A stretch of 64,000 nt of DNA from Daucus carota subsp. sativus (lineage: Eukaryota; Streptophyta; Magnoliopsida; Apiales; Apiaceae): contig NC_030385.2 of NCBI RefSeq assembly GCF_001625215.2, positions 3,899,135-3,963,134 of the forward strand, given 5' to 3'. The position numbers were made by a program, and so were the translations under genes. Position 1 is the first letter of the stretch. Each line of letters begins with the position of its first letter. The notes below the pieces were generated by a model. That model searched no databases. It was given only the letters and a program-made list of their open reading frames with translations, and was not told the origin of the DNA. Positions 1 to 12,384 of the stretch are shown piece by piece.

Positions 1-359
1 AGGAGAATGCGACTTCTCCCCAACTCGTAGATTTATTTTCTGTTTCTAGTGTTTCGCTGTAAGAGAATTACGTGGCGTCTTCTTATTGGCTTGAGATTGA
101 TTGACCAAGGTGCCCCTCAGAAAATGTCAAGCTATAAATCGCCCTTGTGTTGTTTAGGTTTTACAGTATTTGTTTATTTATGATTTTAGTGATCTAGGTG
201 GTGGAAAAGAAATTTAAGGTGGTAATAATGGTGTAGGCATGGAGTCATGGTCATGAAGTTTACTCTTTACTTGCCTTATTTACAGTGAGTTGTAAGATTT
301 CAAATATTTATGTTCCACGGTACAAAGCTAAGTTTATGTACTTACAAATTAACTTAATA
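1..359. other. Intergenic, no gene seen
   Basis: No convincing reading frame, RNA gene or repeat structure is visible. The stretch ends at the T of the AT target of the adjoining Helitron-like element. Confidence 0.4.
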
Positions 360-1020
360 CTAGCCTTAAAACCGTGCAAAGCACGGGCGGCTATATAATT
401 TTAAATTAATTATTAATTATTATATAATAGTGATATATATTAATGATAGTAAATTTATTTTTTAACTAATTATAAATTATATTTAAAAGAATAATGGTGG
501 AGTTTTTATCTTGTAGTATATCAAACTGTTTAGAAATGTAAAATTATGAGAACTCTACGTGTAGCAGACTTTTAATTATAAAGTGAATCACCAAACCAAC
601 ATGACCAAACCAAAATTTGGTGCGGGCGGATATAAAATTCGTAATTTATTAATTATAATTTAAATTTTAACATAATCTTAATAGTATTTTAGAATTGATG
701 AATTGGATTTTAACCCGATTATATTTACCAACTGATTATATATTTTGGACGGCTACAAATTATACCAATGTCGATTTATTATAATATTGTATATAAATTA
801 TATTTAAAAGAATAATGGTGGAGTTTTTATCTTGTACTACATCTCAAGTGTTTGTAATTTAAACGGTATAAAACTCTTTAATATTGTAAGAGTAAGAGAA
901 GTTTACATGTGACAGACTTGTAGTTACAAAAGAGATGATCAAACCAAAATTTTGTACGACTACAAATTATACCTATGTTGGCTTATTATAGTATAGTATA
1001 GATAGTATAGATAGTATAGA
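360..1020 (-). mobile_element. Non-autonomous Helitron-like element
   Basis: Read on the minus strand, the element starts TCTATACTATC at 1020, preceded by A at 1021. It ends with a GC-rich hairpin (CCGTGC TTT GCACGG), a short spacer and CTAG at 360, followed by T at 359. A 5' TC, a 3' hairpin about 10 nt before CTRR and insertion between A and T without target duplication define Helitrons. The inside is non-coding and holds two imperfect direct repeats (from about 480 and about 790) that share a block beginning atttaaaagaataatgg. There is no Rep/helicase. Confidence 0.65.
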
Positions 1021-1408
1021 TTTCCGTCTTTTTTTTTTTGAAGAACTAATATTTCCGTCTTATTTTTTACAAGTTTCAAATTATTTTATAATGATTATTA
1101 CGTGAAAGTGATTCGATGTGCGAGTAATTGTTATATATTTCGTTATAATTTCTGGAATTGATTTTGTTTAGTTTTTGGATTTTCGAAATATTATGGCTCG
1201 CGAATTTTTTTGAGAGGTCAAGAGTTTAATTTTTAAGAATTTGAGAGAAAAAGTTTTTGAAAACAATTATATCTCGCAATTTTCAACGAAAGTCATACGA
1301 GTGGAATACCAAACTCAAGGTAAAAAGAATTCAAGAGAATTAGCGGTAAATTGTATTGTGTTTTATTTTATTTTAACTCCCAACATGTTACACAGACCAC
1401 AAAATGTT

Positions 1409-1670
1409 ACTACCTCCCTCCCAAATTAGATTACCTCCCTCCCAAATTAGATGAGCTAGTTGATTTTGAGCACGTAACTTAAGGTGCATTGACCGTATAG
1501 TTCCGAAATTTATTTTAAAAATTTTTCTTTTGTAATTGAAAATTTCATATTTAAATTTTTATTTGTAAAAATAAAATTTCAAAAAAAAAGTAATATAGCT
1601 ATGCGGTCAATGGATTTTAAAGTGCGTACCTGAAATCAACGAGCTCTTCTAATTTGGGATGGAGGGAGTA
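1409..1670. mobile_element. Stowaway-like MITE
   Basis: Terminal inverted repeats read CTCCCTCCCAAATTAGA on the left and CTAATTTGGGATGGAGGGAG on the right, with TA at the ends. The left end carries a second tandem copy of about 22 bp. The body also forms inverted arms around GACCGTATAG / CTATGCGGTC. It is non-coding, as expected for a Tc1/mariner-derived MITE. Confidence 0.6.
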
Positions 1671-1741
1671 TTGAGCAGGGAATCGTTGGTCGGAGAAGAT
1701 CTCTCACTGTCTTATGCTACAAAACCCCGCACAATACAATA

Positions 1742-2045
1742 CTCCCTCCGTCCCTTTTTATCTGTCCATTTTGGAAAAAAAAACACATACCAAGGAATAA
1801 TTGATTGTATAAACTTTTTCATTAAATACCTCTAATTAATATCTTGAAAATGGTGGAATACCCCTACTTTATGTCTTGAAAACATGAATTTAACCCAGTT
1901 TTAAATAAGTCAAGTCTTGAAAATTGAAATTATGGAGATATATTTGAAAGACTATCATTAAATTAGTTTTGAAAGTATAAATAGACAGATAAATAGGGAC
2001 AAATTTTTACTTCCAAAGTGGACAGATAAATAGGGACGGAGGGAG
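1742..2045. mobile_element. Stowaway MITE, 304 bp
   Basis: Ends read CTCCCTCCGTCCC and GGGACGGAGGGAG and are flanked by TA on both sides (1740-1741 and 2046-2047). This is the classic plant Stowaway structure. Inner arms (atctgtccatttt / agtggacagataaat) extend the inverted repeat. Confidence 0.8.
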
Positions 2046-2071
2046 TATTTAAATACAAACACAATCACTAA

Positions 2072-2444
2072 GAGCAAGTTCAACAGTTGCCTATTTAGTG
2101 TCCTAAGTCATAATATAAGGCATTTGATGAAAAATTTGATCTAACAATGTCCTAGTGATGCCCTATATCACTAGGACAACCTATTCAAGCCCTATTTTTC
2201 ACGCACTCTCTCTCCTTTCCCTATTCCATATTTTATAATAAATTTTTACCAACACTCTCTTTTTCTCTCTATTTTATATTATGTTTTAATGATGAAAGTG
2301 AACTTTTAATAATAAAATATTAAACATATAGTGAAAATAAGGCACGTTGTTGGAGTTGAAGTTAGTAGAATATGTCCTAAACTACTAGGACATAATTTTT
2401 TATATTATATTTAGGCTCCAACTATGACACTGTTGGACTTGCTC
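2072..2444. mobile_element. Tourist-like (PIF/Harbinger) MITE
   Basis: Terminal repeats GAGCAAGTTCAACAG and CTGTTGGACTTGCTC are flanked by a TAA duplication (2069-2071 and 2445-2447). A TAA/TTA target and about 370 bp of non-coding body fit Tourist MITEs. A second member of the same family with the same target lies at 47525-47899. Confidence 0.75.
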
Positions 2445-2562
2445 TAAGATCATGTTTGGTCACTACTATTTTCAGTTTCTTTTTCTAAAAAATAGAATTT
2501 TACTTTTTTTTCACCCATTTGTGTAAAAAGTCGAAATCACTTATAAGAAGTTGAAAATGTTA

Positions 2563-3172
2563 GGGGTCATTTGTTAATAACTTAACCACAGGGAACAGGC
2601 TCGTTCAGCTGTTCAGATTGTTTGGGTGAATATTCATGACACCGGACGACACTTAATTTTCGGGATGAGATCAAAAAATCTGCTGAACGACTGGCTTGTA
2701 AAAGTGAAGGCAGTGTGGTCCAGATGCGATTCTCGCAATCTATTTTATTTTCTATCCTGCATAATAAGTATACGCTCAACCAATTTTTGAAAATATGTAT
2801 TCATTCTTTTCGCCTAACAGGTCCAATTCACTGAAATTAAAATTGAATGTTAATGTAAAATCATCTATTTTTTTTCATATTTAAAATATTTGACTTTATT
2901 AATAAAAACATTAATCTAATACTTTTATTCAAAAATAATATGTTTAATTATATGACCAAAACTCTTATATGTATATAAAGATGCCAAGTGTCAAATATTT
3001 AAATTTTAAAATAATTTTTAAGTAATATACTAGTTATAAGATAAATATCACCATTCAGAAATTTTAAATTTTATATCAATCAAATGACATCGTTCATCCA
3101 GCATTAAGATTATCATTCGTCCAGATACACTAATCATTCAGAATTTATGATTCAGATTTAACAAATGACCCC
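2563..3172. mobile_element. MITE with TTA target duplication, 610 bp
   Basis: Terminal inverted repeats GGGGTCATTTGTTAA and TTAACAAATGACCCC are flanked by TTA on both sides (2560-2562 and 3173-3175). The inside is non-coding and includes attcag-rich inverted segments. The target suggests the PIF/Harbinger group; the subfamily is not recognised. Confidence 0.7.
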
Positions 3173-3175
3173 TTA

Positions 3176-4018
3176 GTTTTTATTTCAAGCCTTCCACTTC
3201 TTTTCCAAATAATTTAATCATTTTTAAGTCTTAATCACGCGGGTTATAAATTAGATAAGATGGTTTGTTTTATCCAAAAGTGGATATTATTTGAGGTGGG
3301 ATAGGGTGTGTAAAAATACCCTGAACATTGGAGTCATATATTATTATAAATGGAAACTTGGATATTACCTAAAGTTTACAGTGGTATATTTTTTAAGTTG
3401 TATTAGTGCAAGAAAGGATGAGAGTTACACTGCTCAAGGTTGGACTGGCTTGGGTATCCGATGATAATGCTGCTTATACAAGCCAGATTATATATCTTAA
3501 TCACCATTATTCAACAATTATTTGAAAATGTAGGCTACCACTTGGTCCACATCCCACTTATCTAGCTAATCTTGATTCCATAAATTCAAACCAAAGAACC
3601 CATGCAAACAAAAGTTTCAAGATGCTTCTTCACTTTGTCTGCTACATGTTGGTGAATTTACTCGGGTGAACTCGAGAGTTCACTGCAGAACTCATGATAC
3701 AACTTGAAATGATCCAGAAAAGGAAAACATTAAATCATAGTGCATAATGATAGAATGACATAACCTGTCCTTAAGTGCAAACATCTTCATCACCACAGCT
3801 TCGTATCATTTCCCGTACAAATACCGAGAGAAATCTAGAGCCGGCATAACAAGCACAGGAATTATCTTCACTTTAGACATATTCTGGCTTGTGTGAAGAT
3901 GGTATACACACAGAATAGTTAATAACTGGACTAACTAATTTGTATAAACCTAAAGAAACAACTGACAGACTGACAGTAGAATATGATACATCGGTATCAC
4001 AAACGGTTGAAAGAGGAC
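3176..4018. other. Downstream region of the Raf-like kinase gene
   Basis: No independent gene is seen. The part next to 4018 is presumably the 3' UTR of the minus-strand kinase gene. No clear polyadenylation signal was assigned. Confidence 0.4.
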
Positions 4019-7000
4019 TTAAGCAGATCCCCTCGCACTTGTCCACTTGTGAAAGAAACGGCATATGGTAGGATGCTTACGAGGTTTGTAGGTTGAGAAG
4101 AAATCAGGTTCCTGCTCGAAAGACTTCTCAAAGCTTTCCAAGGTGGTGATGATCTTATTGAAATCTGGGCGCTTCCTGGGATTACTTGCCCAACACTGGT
4201 TGATGAGATGGTGAAACGCAGCAGGGCATGCAGAAGGCAACGGGGGTCTTGCATTCTATCCAAAACAACAGAGCTTTATGTGGAAAGATTATAAAAAATA
4301 ATTTACAATGGGAAAGAAGCTTATTACAGTATCTAAACATGATGTTTTCAACTGAGAAGTCAAATAGTAACTGACGATAAAGTCATTCTAGACATTCAGT
4401 ATTTAGTAGTAGACTAATAGCTGCATGAAATGTTATTTTTTAGTTGTATTGTCCCTTTAATTTTTTCTTCTCTATATAGTTTCTACACAAAATTGCAGAA
4501 ATTAGCACTAATACACCAGAAGGTGGGTTGGTATGGTGTGCAAAAGAAACACTGATTAACCTAAATAAGATCAAGTATTATAGGAAGAGCAAAGTCCCGA
4601 CGACAAGAGTTCATCTGAAGCCTTTTTTCCATGAGAAAGTAGGTACATCATTTTTGTATTAGTGATCTAAAAGAACGCTAATGTATGACAATAATTACCT
4701 CTGCAGCTAGCAATGATGTTTAAGCACACACATTTCTGGACATTAAATTTCCTACTTTATCAAATAGATCACGGCCGGATTAATGACAGAATAAATATCA
4801 GAAAGAACAATAAACTGTATTTGCTTGGTTGGAAGGGAACGGAAGAGTAAGCAGTGAAAAGTTATAAACAAAATTTATGGAGAAAAAAACAAGGTAGGAG
4901 TAAATAGTGAATAAACATGACTCATGAGGGAGTAGAATTTTTTTATAATGACGATTGTAGGAAAAATGAGAAAGGAGGAGAATGGGGCAATCCTTCCAAA
5001 ACGGCTGGGTAAGGATGCTAGTATAATTTGTTATGAATGAGATAGAGGAAAGATTAAAAATTATAAACATGTCCTCCAATCACTCCCAGATATGATTACA
5101 AATGGCATTCCATTCCAAGTGGACTCAACCTAGTGATAGTCGAAGGTTGGTGTACGACATACAAAGAATAATCTAAAACAAGATCAAAGAAGCATAAGCA
5201 AAAAGTGTCCGATGTACTCATGAGAGGTTTAGAGAAATGATTTGACAAAAAGAGGATACTAGGATTTGATTTTGATAGTTTTAGATACTGACATACTTTA
5301 TATTTCAAAATATAATATACACCGTGTGATCTGTTTCTTATATCACCTATGCACTTGTCACCACCTCATGATAGCATTCATTCGATTTGTTTCCAAATAT
5401 GTGAACATGATGTGCACAACTTTACAGCCACATGACATAGCACATAAAATGTAGCTACAGCGGGTAAATAATATTCAAATTTCCAGATCATTTTTTTTAA
5501 AGGAAACCAAACCTTAGCATGCAAGTACAAAAAAAAGTAGGTTCCAAGCGGCAAGCACGATAACTATCTCCTAGTAACCATGACTTATAAACTTGACTCG
5601 TCAAAAACTCAAATTCAATTAACATATTTAATCGAGATTAGAGTTCCATATATGTACAGAACTCCCGCAAGATCTCTCTATAAGGTTCTCTGTTGAAGAA
5701 CTTGTGCAATGCTTTGCACATAAGAAACATAGAGTTTTAGGTGCAAAATGATATTATCGTTAAACCTTAGTACACCAACATCATAAATTATAGAAGCCTT
5801 GGCAAATTCTTTTTGAAACCCTGAACAACATTTATCCTATTCGAAAGAAGATCTATCATATGCAGGAAATGCCCGTGATTCATCTTGTTCTGAAGGACAA
5901 GTTCTACATTTGTTCAAATGATGGACAAGTTCTACATGGCTGTATAAAAGTATCAGCAAAGTCAACAAAGAAACACATGTAACATAAATTTTGAAGGTCA
6001 TAGCCTCACTCTATAGTGAAATAAAAGATCGGAAGTTTGACGCAAAATATATTAAAGAGAGATGGTCCCTTACAAGTGATTGTTGGCAACAATCGTTCGC
6101 ACTGTTTAATAGCTGAAAGATAGAAACCCTAAAATTGGTGTCCAAAGTGAGGATAGGCCACGTGGCCAGCTACATTCACATGAAAAAATAGGTTTTATGT
6201 CTTTCAGCTATAAAAAAATCACATTGTACACATCAATCATGATATAAGTGCCGAGTATCATGTCAATGCCAATTAAATGCATTCATCACAAATTCTTGAA
6301 ATATAGAAGTCTACTAAAAAGAAATTCACACACTGTAAAAAAATGTTGCGAGTACCTTCTGGCATACTGCAAAAGCGGCCTGCTCCGGAGTCATGTTGTC
6401 AAATGGTGTCAAGGAAGTCAAGAGCTCCCAAAGGACAATGCCAAAACTGTAAACATCAACTTTCTTCGTCTGGGCCTTTCCTTTGATCATTTCAGGTGCC
6501 ATCCAACGGTAAGTACCGGTAAAGCCCTTTGCACTCCCACATTGTGATTCCAAGCATGAGATACCAAAATCTGCTACCTTAACACACATATCTTCACCAA
6601 GCAGTAAGTTTTCTGATTTGAGATCTCTGTGAAGCACTCCTTGTGAATGAAGATATTGCATTCCTCGTGCAATATCAATAGCAAACTTCAGAACTAGATT
6701 GATGGGAAGTGAATATGGTTCTTGCTGATGGAGATATGCTCTTAAGGAGCCTCCGGCCAAGTATTCAGTAATGATGCAATATACAGGGGCTTTTTTACAA
6801 GCTGCAAAAAACTGCATCACAGAAGTGGAATATATAAATAGCCATACTTAAGACTATAATACAATCAGCACAAAGTTACGGGTTTCCTTTTCATTACCTT
6901 GAACAACCACATATTATATGGTGGCAAAGTAAAGTTCCAATAATAGCATATTAGGGTGTATATGAGATTAAATCAGTAAAGCAAAAATCCAGTGATGTAC

Positions 7001-8934
7001 ATTTTAATACATAAACCACATAAAGTGTTGCGACCTAAATTCATTCTGAAAACCGGAAGCATATTAGCCTAACATCTTATTACTAAAAACACACTATTTT
7101 TCATGTACATAGTTGGTTATGCATTATAAATATCACTTCTTCTTCTTTTTCTTTTATCAAAAAGACATTTGTTTGATTTGGAAAAAACATAACACATTTA
7201 TTAGACAGTAGTACAATATTTATGTATATGATTTACATTATACACATGCATTTACGTAAAACTTTAGTATCTGTAAAGCAAGTCATAAGTTATCAAATGC
7301 GATAAAATGTCAGAAGTACAAAGTTTTTAATACGCACATGAAAAATAGATGTTAAGTAAGGCAACAGCCCATAAATCATACAAAAGTCAGTAAGCAAAGA
7401 AATAAGTTTAATTATAAAAAAAGGGCTCGAGTGTGCATCCAAGTTCACAGTTTAGCACCCTTGTTTCTAGCAGTTATTTAAGAGAAATGTTCACCGGAAA
7501 ATGAACCAAAAACTCTGATAAAATCAAGATATGTGCAAATGAAAGTACATTGCATATCAATACACAGACATTTTCATACATAAAAAAGAAAACGTTTGGG
7601 AGACAATTAATGATACACCACGCATTGCGCAAAAGGGCTCAAAAGACATTGCATGAAAGACACATAGTGACATAGAAGAGGGGGAAGAGATATAAATAGC
7701 TGGGCTTTCTTTTCTATATATATTACACGTAAACGATAGCATTTGGGATAGTGTTTGGAATACAATTAATGATATACCTGCGCAATGCGCAAAAGGCCTT
7801 CTTGAAATAAATTTGAGCTGGCAACTAAATTCTTTCCCACCAAGGTTGTACAAACATTATTGGTTATCAAAAATATAATACAAATCGGGTCTTCGAAAAA
7901 ATGTTTTACTAGGCGAATATATTATACAAAAAATTGCTATTATAATATTTATCAAAAAAATAAATAAAATTTAAAGCATAATGACATAGCAAGACAGATT
8001 ATTTTCACTATTAACCACCTTGTTGTAATGATTTAGTAAAAAGCTTCGGAAAGACCTGAGGGGAACTTGACTCTGCCTAGAGTGTTTGGGAAAGGGGGTT
8101 TACTTAAGTCGAGCACACTATACAAAACATGTGCCAATTTGGAATGCTAAAAAAAATGAATAGGAATCTTTCGGTTAGAGGAAAAAATGTAAGATACTCC
8201 ATGAAAATTTCATCACTAAACCAGAACAATGTTGGTCAATAAGGTATATCCAGTCCGTGCGTGGCTAGCGGATAACTTTGATGCTTCTTACTAAAATTTG
8301 AGATTATTTGTCCTCAAAAAACAGAAAAGTTTATGAACATATATAACATACACAGATAAGTATCTCGCGCCAAAGGTAACTGTATCCTTCACCAATCAAT
8401 ACGATAATCAAGAAAAAACTAAAATTAAGAACTTGCACAACATACTATTCCAAGAACAGTAATTAAAATTCTATGCTTTACAATATTACAATGTACTTCT
8501 ACTTCAAAAATCCACAATAACTATCACACAAAATTCACAAAACCACAAACAAATCACGTGACAGATCGCTTACAGTGATGATATTAGGATGCTGCAGTCG
8601 AAACATCATCGAAACCTCAGAATTAAACTGCTTCTCCAGAAAAGCAGCCAAATTCGCTATCCTCCTCGGGCTGACTAATAATCTTAATTGCAACATCCCT
8701 ATCCTTATACACCCCTCGATAAATCCTACTATGACGCCCAGAAGCAAACTTATTCCCGATAAAAAGCTGAGACATATCAGCTCCCCATTCCTCTTCTCCC
8801 TCCCCTTTAATCTCAGCGCCCGACGAAACTAAATACTTAGACCAAGAAACAGCCCTCTTGTATTCCCCTAACGATAATCGCCTCTCAAGTTTAGCATTGT
8901 GGGCAATTTGCTTAAACCAGTTTAAATTCTTCAT
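4019..8934 (-). CDS. Raf-like Ser/Thr protein kinase (HT1-like, MAPKKK group C)
   Basis: Cytosolic protein kinase of the plant Raf-like family. Three exons are placed from splice sites and protein continuity: 8934-8574, 6811-6356 and 4255-4019 (minus strand), giving about 350 residues. Exon 1 has the MKNLNWFKQI start, the conserved EYKRAVSWSKYLVSSGAEIKG block, the glycine-loop segment and the VAIK lysine. Exon 2 has the catalytic HRDLKSENLLL, the VADFG magnesium loop and the RWMAPEMI activation-segment end. Exon 3 has kinase subdomain XI (CWASNPRKRPDFNKI). Splice junctions are ACT|GTAAGC with CAG|TTTTTTG, and AAG|GTACTC with TAG|AATGC. The oddity is in exon 1: after PEED the frame shifts by one base (extra base near 8658). 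Without it the expected NLAAFLEKQFNSEV block follows. The cause is either a sequence error or a disabling mutation. Family assignment is firm, orthology to HT1 less so. Confidence 0.85.
4256..6355 (-). other. Intron 2 of the Raf-like kinase gene
   Basis: A 2.1-kb GT-AG intron between kinase subdomains X and XI. Open frames inside it are short and resemble no known protein. No mobile element with clear ends was found. Confidence 0.7.
6812..8573 (-). other. Intron 1 of the Raf-like kinase gene
   Basis: A 1.76-kb GT-AG intron. It contains two diverged direct repeats of about 60 bp (around 7590-7640 and 7740-7795) that share acaattaatgatat and a short gcgcaa block. Origin is unknown. Confidence 0.65.
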
Positions 8935-9183
8935 GGGTGATCAACAAATTCAATACTCAGTTTATACCCATCCACAAATCTGAACCTAATATACAAATAA
9001 ATAGGCCATGAATGTAAGTAAAAATCCAAGAATCTTGAAAAGTTGAGCAAATGCAAGTATCTAACAAGCTTTAAATTTACAGTGCATATGATATTCGCAT
9101 TAAAAATTGAACCTTAAAGAAGCTCCAAGAAGCTTAGCTGAGCTGCTAAAACACTGTCACTTATATCAGGTAGCTTCCAGATG

Positions 9184-9289
9184 GGAGAGAGAGAGAGATT
9201 AGAGAGAGAGAGAGAGGTGAGAGGGGGAGTGGCGAGAGAGAGGGAGGGAGGGAGAGAGAGAAGAGAGAGCGAGAGAGAGAGAGAGAGAT
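9184..9289. repeat. GA/CT-rich microsatellite tract
   Basis: Impure (GA)n with GGGA interruptions, about 250 bp upstream of the kinase start codon. On the transcribed (minus) strand it is a (CT)n tract, common in plant 5' UTRs and core promoters. Confidence 0.8.
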
Positions 9290-9369
9290 TTTTGAAGCGC
9301 AGTGGTAGATAGCAGAAAGTCGGTGTTCGGTGGTGGTACGGAGAGCAATGTATATGTAACGTTAAATTA

Positions 9370-9797
9370 ATGGAGCATGCCCAAGAGCCTCCTCGATTCT
9401 AAATATAATATAAAAAATATGGCTATTAACAATTTAGGATAAAGTTAATATAATATAAAAAATATGGCTATTAACAATTTAGGATAAAGTTAAGAGTGTA
9501 AACTCCAATAATACTCTCTACATCTCTTCTTTATTTCATATTTTATTCATATATTGGGCTCCACTACAACAAAAGGGAGGGAAAGATAGAGGTGAATTAA
9601 ATGGAAAGATTTTTTTATTTTGAAAAAATAAGTTAAGAGCAATGTGATGGCTCTTAACTTTGAGGAGAGAGGAGAGAGAAACAAGAGGCTCTTAGTGATT
9701 TAAAGCGACACTACGAGTCTCTTGAAGTAACATTTTTCTCATCCCTCTTCAAATATTAAGTTAAGAGCCTAAATGAAGAGTCTCTTGGAGATGCTCT
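9370..9797. mobile_element. MITE with inner 45-bp tandem duplication
   Basis: Ends read GGAGCATGCCCAAGAGCCTC and GAGTCTCTTGGAGATGCTC, next to TTA. Near the left end a 45-bp AT-rich unit is present twice in a row (starting at 9402 and 9447). The exact left boundary is uncertain by a few bases. Confidence 0.5.
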
Positions 9798-10327
9798 TAT
9801 TTTATAATTTTTGGGTGTTATTTGTAACAAGATATACTTAGGAGGGTACAATTTGGGTATTCCGTTTGATGGGGACCCTTATCCCTTTTCTTCCTTTAGC
9901 TTGTTTTTACTGATAAGTACAGTTTGTTAGTACGAAATACAAAGAGCTTTTACGTACATTTATCTCTCAAATTTTAAAACAATTTTATTATGGAAAAATA
10001 AAAGAAGAATGCAATTTTTAAAGGTGCCTAAAATCAAGGAGTGTTCATCAAGTCGCACGGATCGCATAAACCGTCTGCATTGCTCTGTACCACACCGTAA
10101 AGCAATATACATATATCTATCTATCTGGTTTACATTTACATTCAACTCGTAGGGTGTTCAATCTTCTTTCAATATGATGATATGGATGATGATGGTATCA
10201 AGGATATTGATGGCGGATGAGGCGATTTCGAGTTTTGAAGAATTGTATCAACAGCCAGTCTCTTATAAGAAGATTTTGAAGAATGTGAATTAACTATCTT
10301 GTAATATTTGATTATGCACGTAACTAC

Positions 10328-10416
<89 letters not shown>
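10328..10416. repeat. (TAA)n trinucleotide microsatellite
   Basis: Nearly 30 uninterrupted ATA/TAA units. The long poly-isoleucine reading frame on the minus strand is only a product of this repeat. Confidence 0.95.
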
Positions 10417-10417
<1 letters not shown>

Positions 10418-10562
10418 GTATTCAAGTCTATATATCTGTCATTATACGAAAATGATTCAGACTTATTTATTAAGTTTAATGTATAATTTAAAATTCTGTT
10501 AATATAATGTTCAGTTTGACGTATAATGTTGAGTTTGATAAATAATTTCACTTTAATGTTCT

Positions 10563-10743
10563 TCTTCTTCTTCTTTTTTTATGTAGGAACTCGCAGCCGC
10601 TCCCTTCGGATGCGGGTAAACCCACAAGCTCACGTAATAGTCTGCAAACTACGTGAACCAGATAAACCGCAATTAAGCAACAACCTCTGGTCTAGGAGGC
10701 ATAATCACAAGTTCTGCTCCCTTCGCGAGTCGAACCTGTTCTT
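10563..10743 (-). mobile_element. 5'-truncated SINE-like fragment (putative)
   Basis: On the minus strand the segment starts with a tRNA B-box-like GGTTCGACTC and ends in an A-rich tail with AAG units. The flanks share TGTTCTT (left around 10557, right around 10738), a possible short target duplication. No A box is seen, so the 5' end would be missing. It could also be another kind of dispersed repeat. Confidence 0.4.
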
Positions 10744-11511
10744 GATATATAATAAACTTAAATATTACAAAATTATGTCTAACATAAGATTTTCAGCCTA
10801 TTTTGTATTTGAAAATTAAGATATTATTAAGTATTAAATTTTGATAAAAAAAAGTATAAAATTTATTTCGAACAAACAATAAATAATTGACGCCCATGCA
10901 GGAGCGGGGGAAAAAATACTAGTTTTTAATAATTGTTTACAATAATTTATATATATATATATATATATATTATTTCTTATGTTTTTTGATGATTTTAAAA
11001 TATAATGGAAAATGATTATTTGAACGTATTATATGATTTAATATTGTAAATTTAATTTTCATAAATTAGTTATGAAAATATAAATTTTTGATATTTGAAT
11101 TTTTTAAATATTATTCTAATAATTATATTCAAAAAATTTAACAATTATATTCGAAAACACTGAAAAAAAAACTCAAATTATAAAGAATATATAACAGGGT
11201 ATCTTATCACACATTAACATCCACTCTCTCTATTAAGTTTATTCGAGGTTTTGAGTTTACACACACACTTTTAAGTACATTGATCGAATAGTTAAGAATA
11301 TTATCTTTCAACTTATTTTCTAAATAAAAATATATAATTAAAATTTTAATTTACAAGAAAATTAATAAAAAATTAATTTTTACCATCCGGTTAGCCTAAC
11401 TAAAAATGTGTGCAAAAGGTCAAAACGTAAAAATAAATAAAACAAAACTAAAAAATTTAGAAAAAACCTAAAAATAAAAAATGAGTATTGATCAATAATC
11501 ATAGGCGGCAT

Positions 11512-11936
11512 TAGACCTGGCAAATCGTTCGTGTCGTGTATAAACGTGTCGTGTACTTTCGTGTTTCGTGTATCTGGTGGGTATACACGAACACGACACG
11601 AATTCAATTCGTGTACACGATTGTAAACACGAACACGACACGATTTAGAAACAGGTAAAAACGACACGAACTGTAGTACACGAATTTTTTCATGTACACG
11701 AAAACGACACGATACGAAATAGTACATGAAAACACGAAAACACGAAATATACACGAAAAAATACACGAAACTGGTAACGAATTAGTACACGAAATATTAA
11801 TATTTTACAAATATTGTCCAAATTCAGGCTTAAACATAAGCAAAGTTACATAAAATAAAGGATAATTGGGAAACTTTGAATTTGTCCGCGACCAACTCTT
11901 AATCCGAAGGGTAAATATATATATATATAAATATAA

Positions 11937-11976
<40 letters not shown>

Positions 11977-12172
11977 TTATTTATTTATTTCGTGTACCTC
12001 GTGTCGTGTCGTGTACCCGAAGGGTAAACACAAAACCGACACGACTTCTCAGTCGTGTATTTCGTGTCGTGTACCTTTTCGTGTCGTGTACTCAAAATGC
12101 AAATACAAACACTAAATTTTTGTGTCGTTTTCGTGTCGTGTATTCGTGTCGTATGAAAATTTGCCGGGTCTA
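11512..12172. mobile_element. hAT-type MITE rich in CGTGTCGTG motifs
   Basis: Ends read TAGACCTGGCAAAT and ATTTGCCGGGTCTA and are flanked by a perfect 8-bp duplication, GGCGGCAT (11504-11511 and 12173-12180). An 8-bp target marks the hAT superfamily. Both subterminal regions hold many copies of CGTGTCGTG/CACGACACG in both orientations, such as could bind a transposase. The centre contains a long (AT)n/(TTTA)n tract. There is no transposase gene. Confidence 0.85.
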
Positions 12173-12319
12173 GGCGGCATCGGCCAGCAAAAGCAGCAGT
12201 CTTCACTTTGTATATCAGAAATCAAAAATCATGTAGAAGTCGCGTGGAAGGCACGCCAAAAGACAAATTAATTTGAATACCTAATTCTTACATGATTCGA
12301 AGTAGTTTCGCATTCTGCC

Positions 12320-12329
12320 TATATATAAA
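12320..12329 (+). promoter_or_regulatory. TATA box of the RING-H2 gene
   Basis: TATATATAAA lies 56 bp before the start codon of the single-exon RING gene, outside the hAT MITE. Position and sequence fit a plant core promoter. Confidence 0.6.
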
Positions 12330-12384
12330 CTACGCTTCTTCTCGTACACAAAATCACACCTGCGTATAATCAAGACACGCCGCC

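Noticed and set aside
10324..10551. 75-residue minus-strand frame with poly-isoleucine
   Set aside because: It is only the translation of the (TAA)n microsatellite.
10880..10925. Possible Helitron 3' end (GC-rich hairpin-like stretch, then ACTAGT)
   Set aside because: The stem is imperfect and no matching TC start was found upstream.
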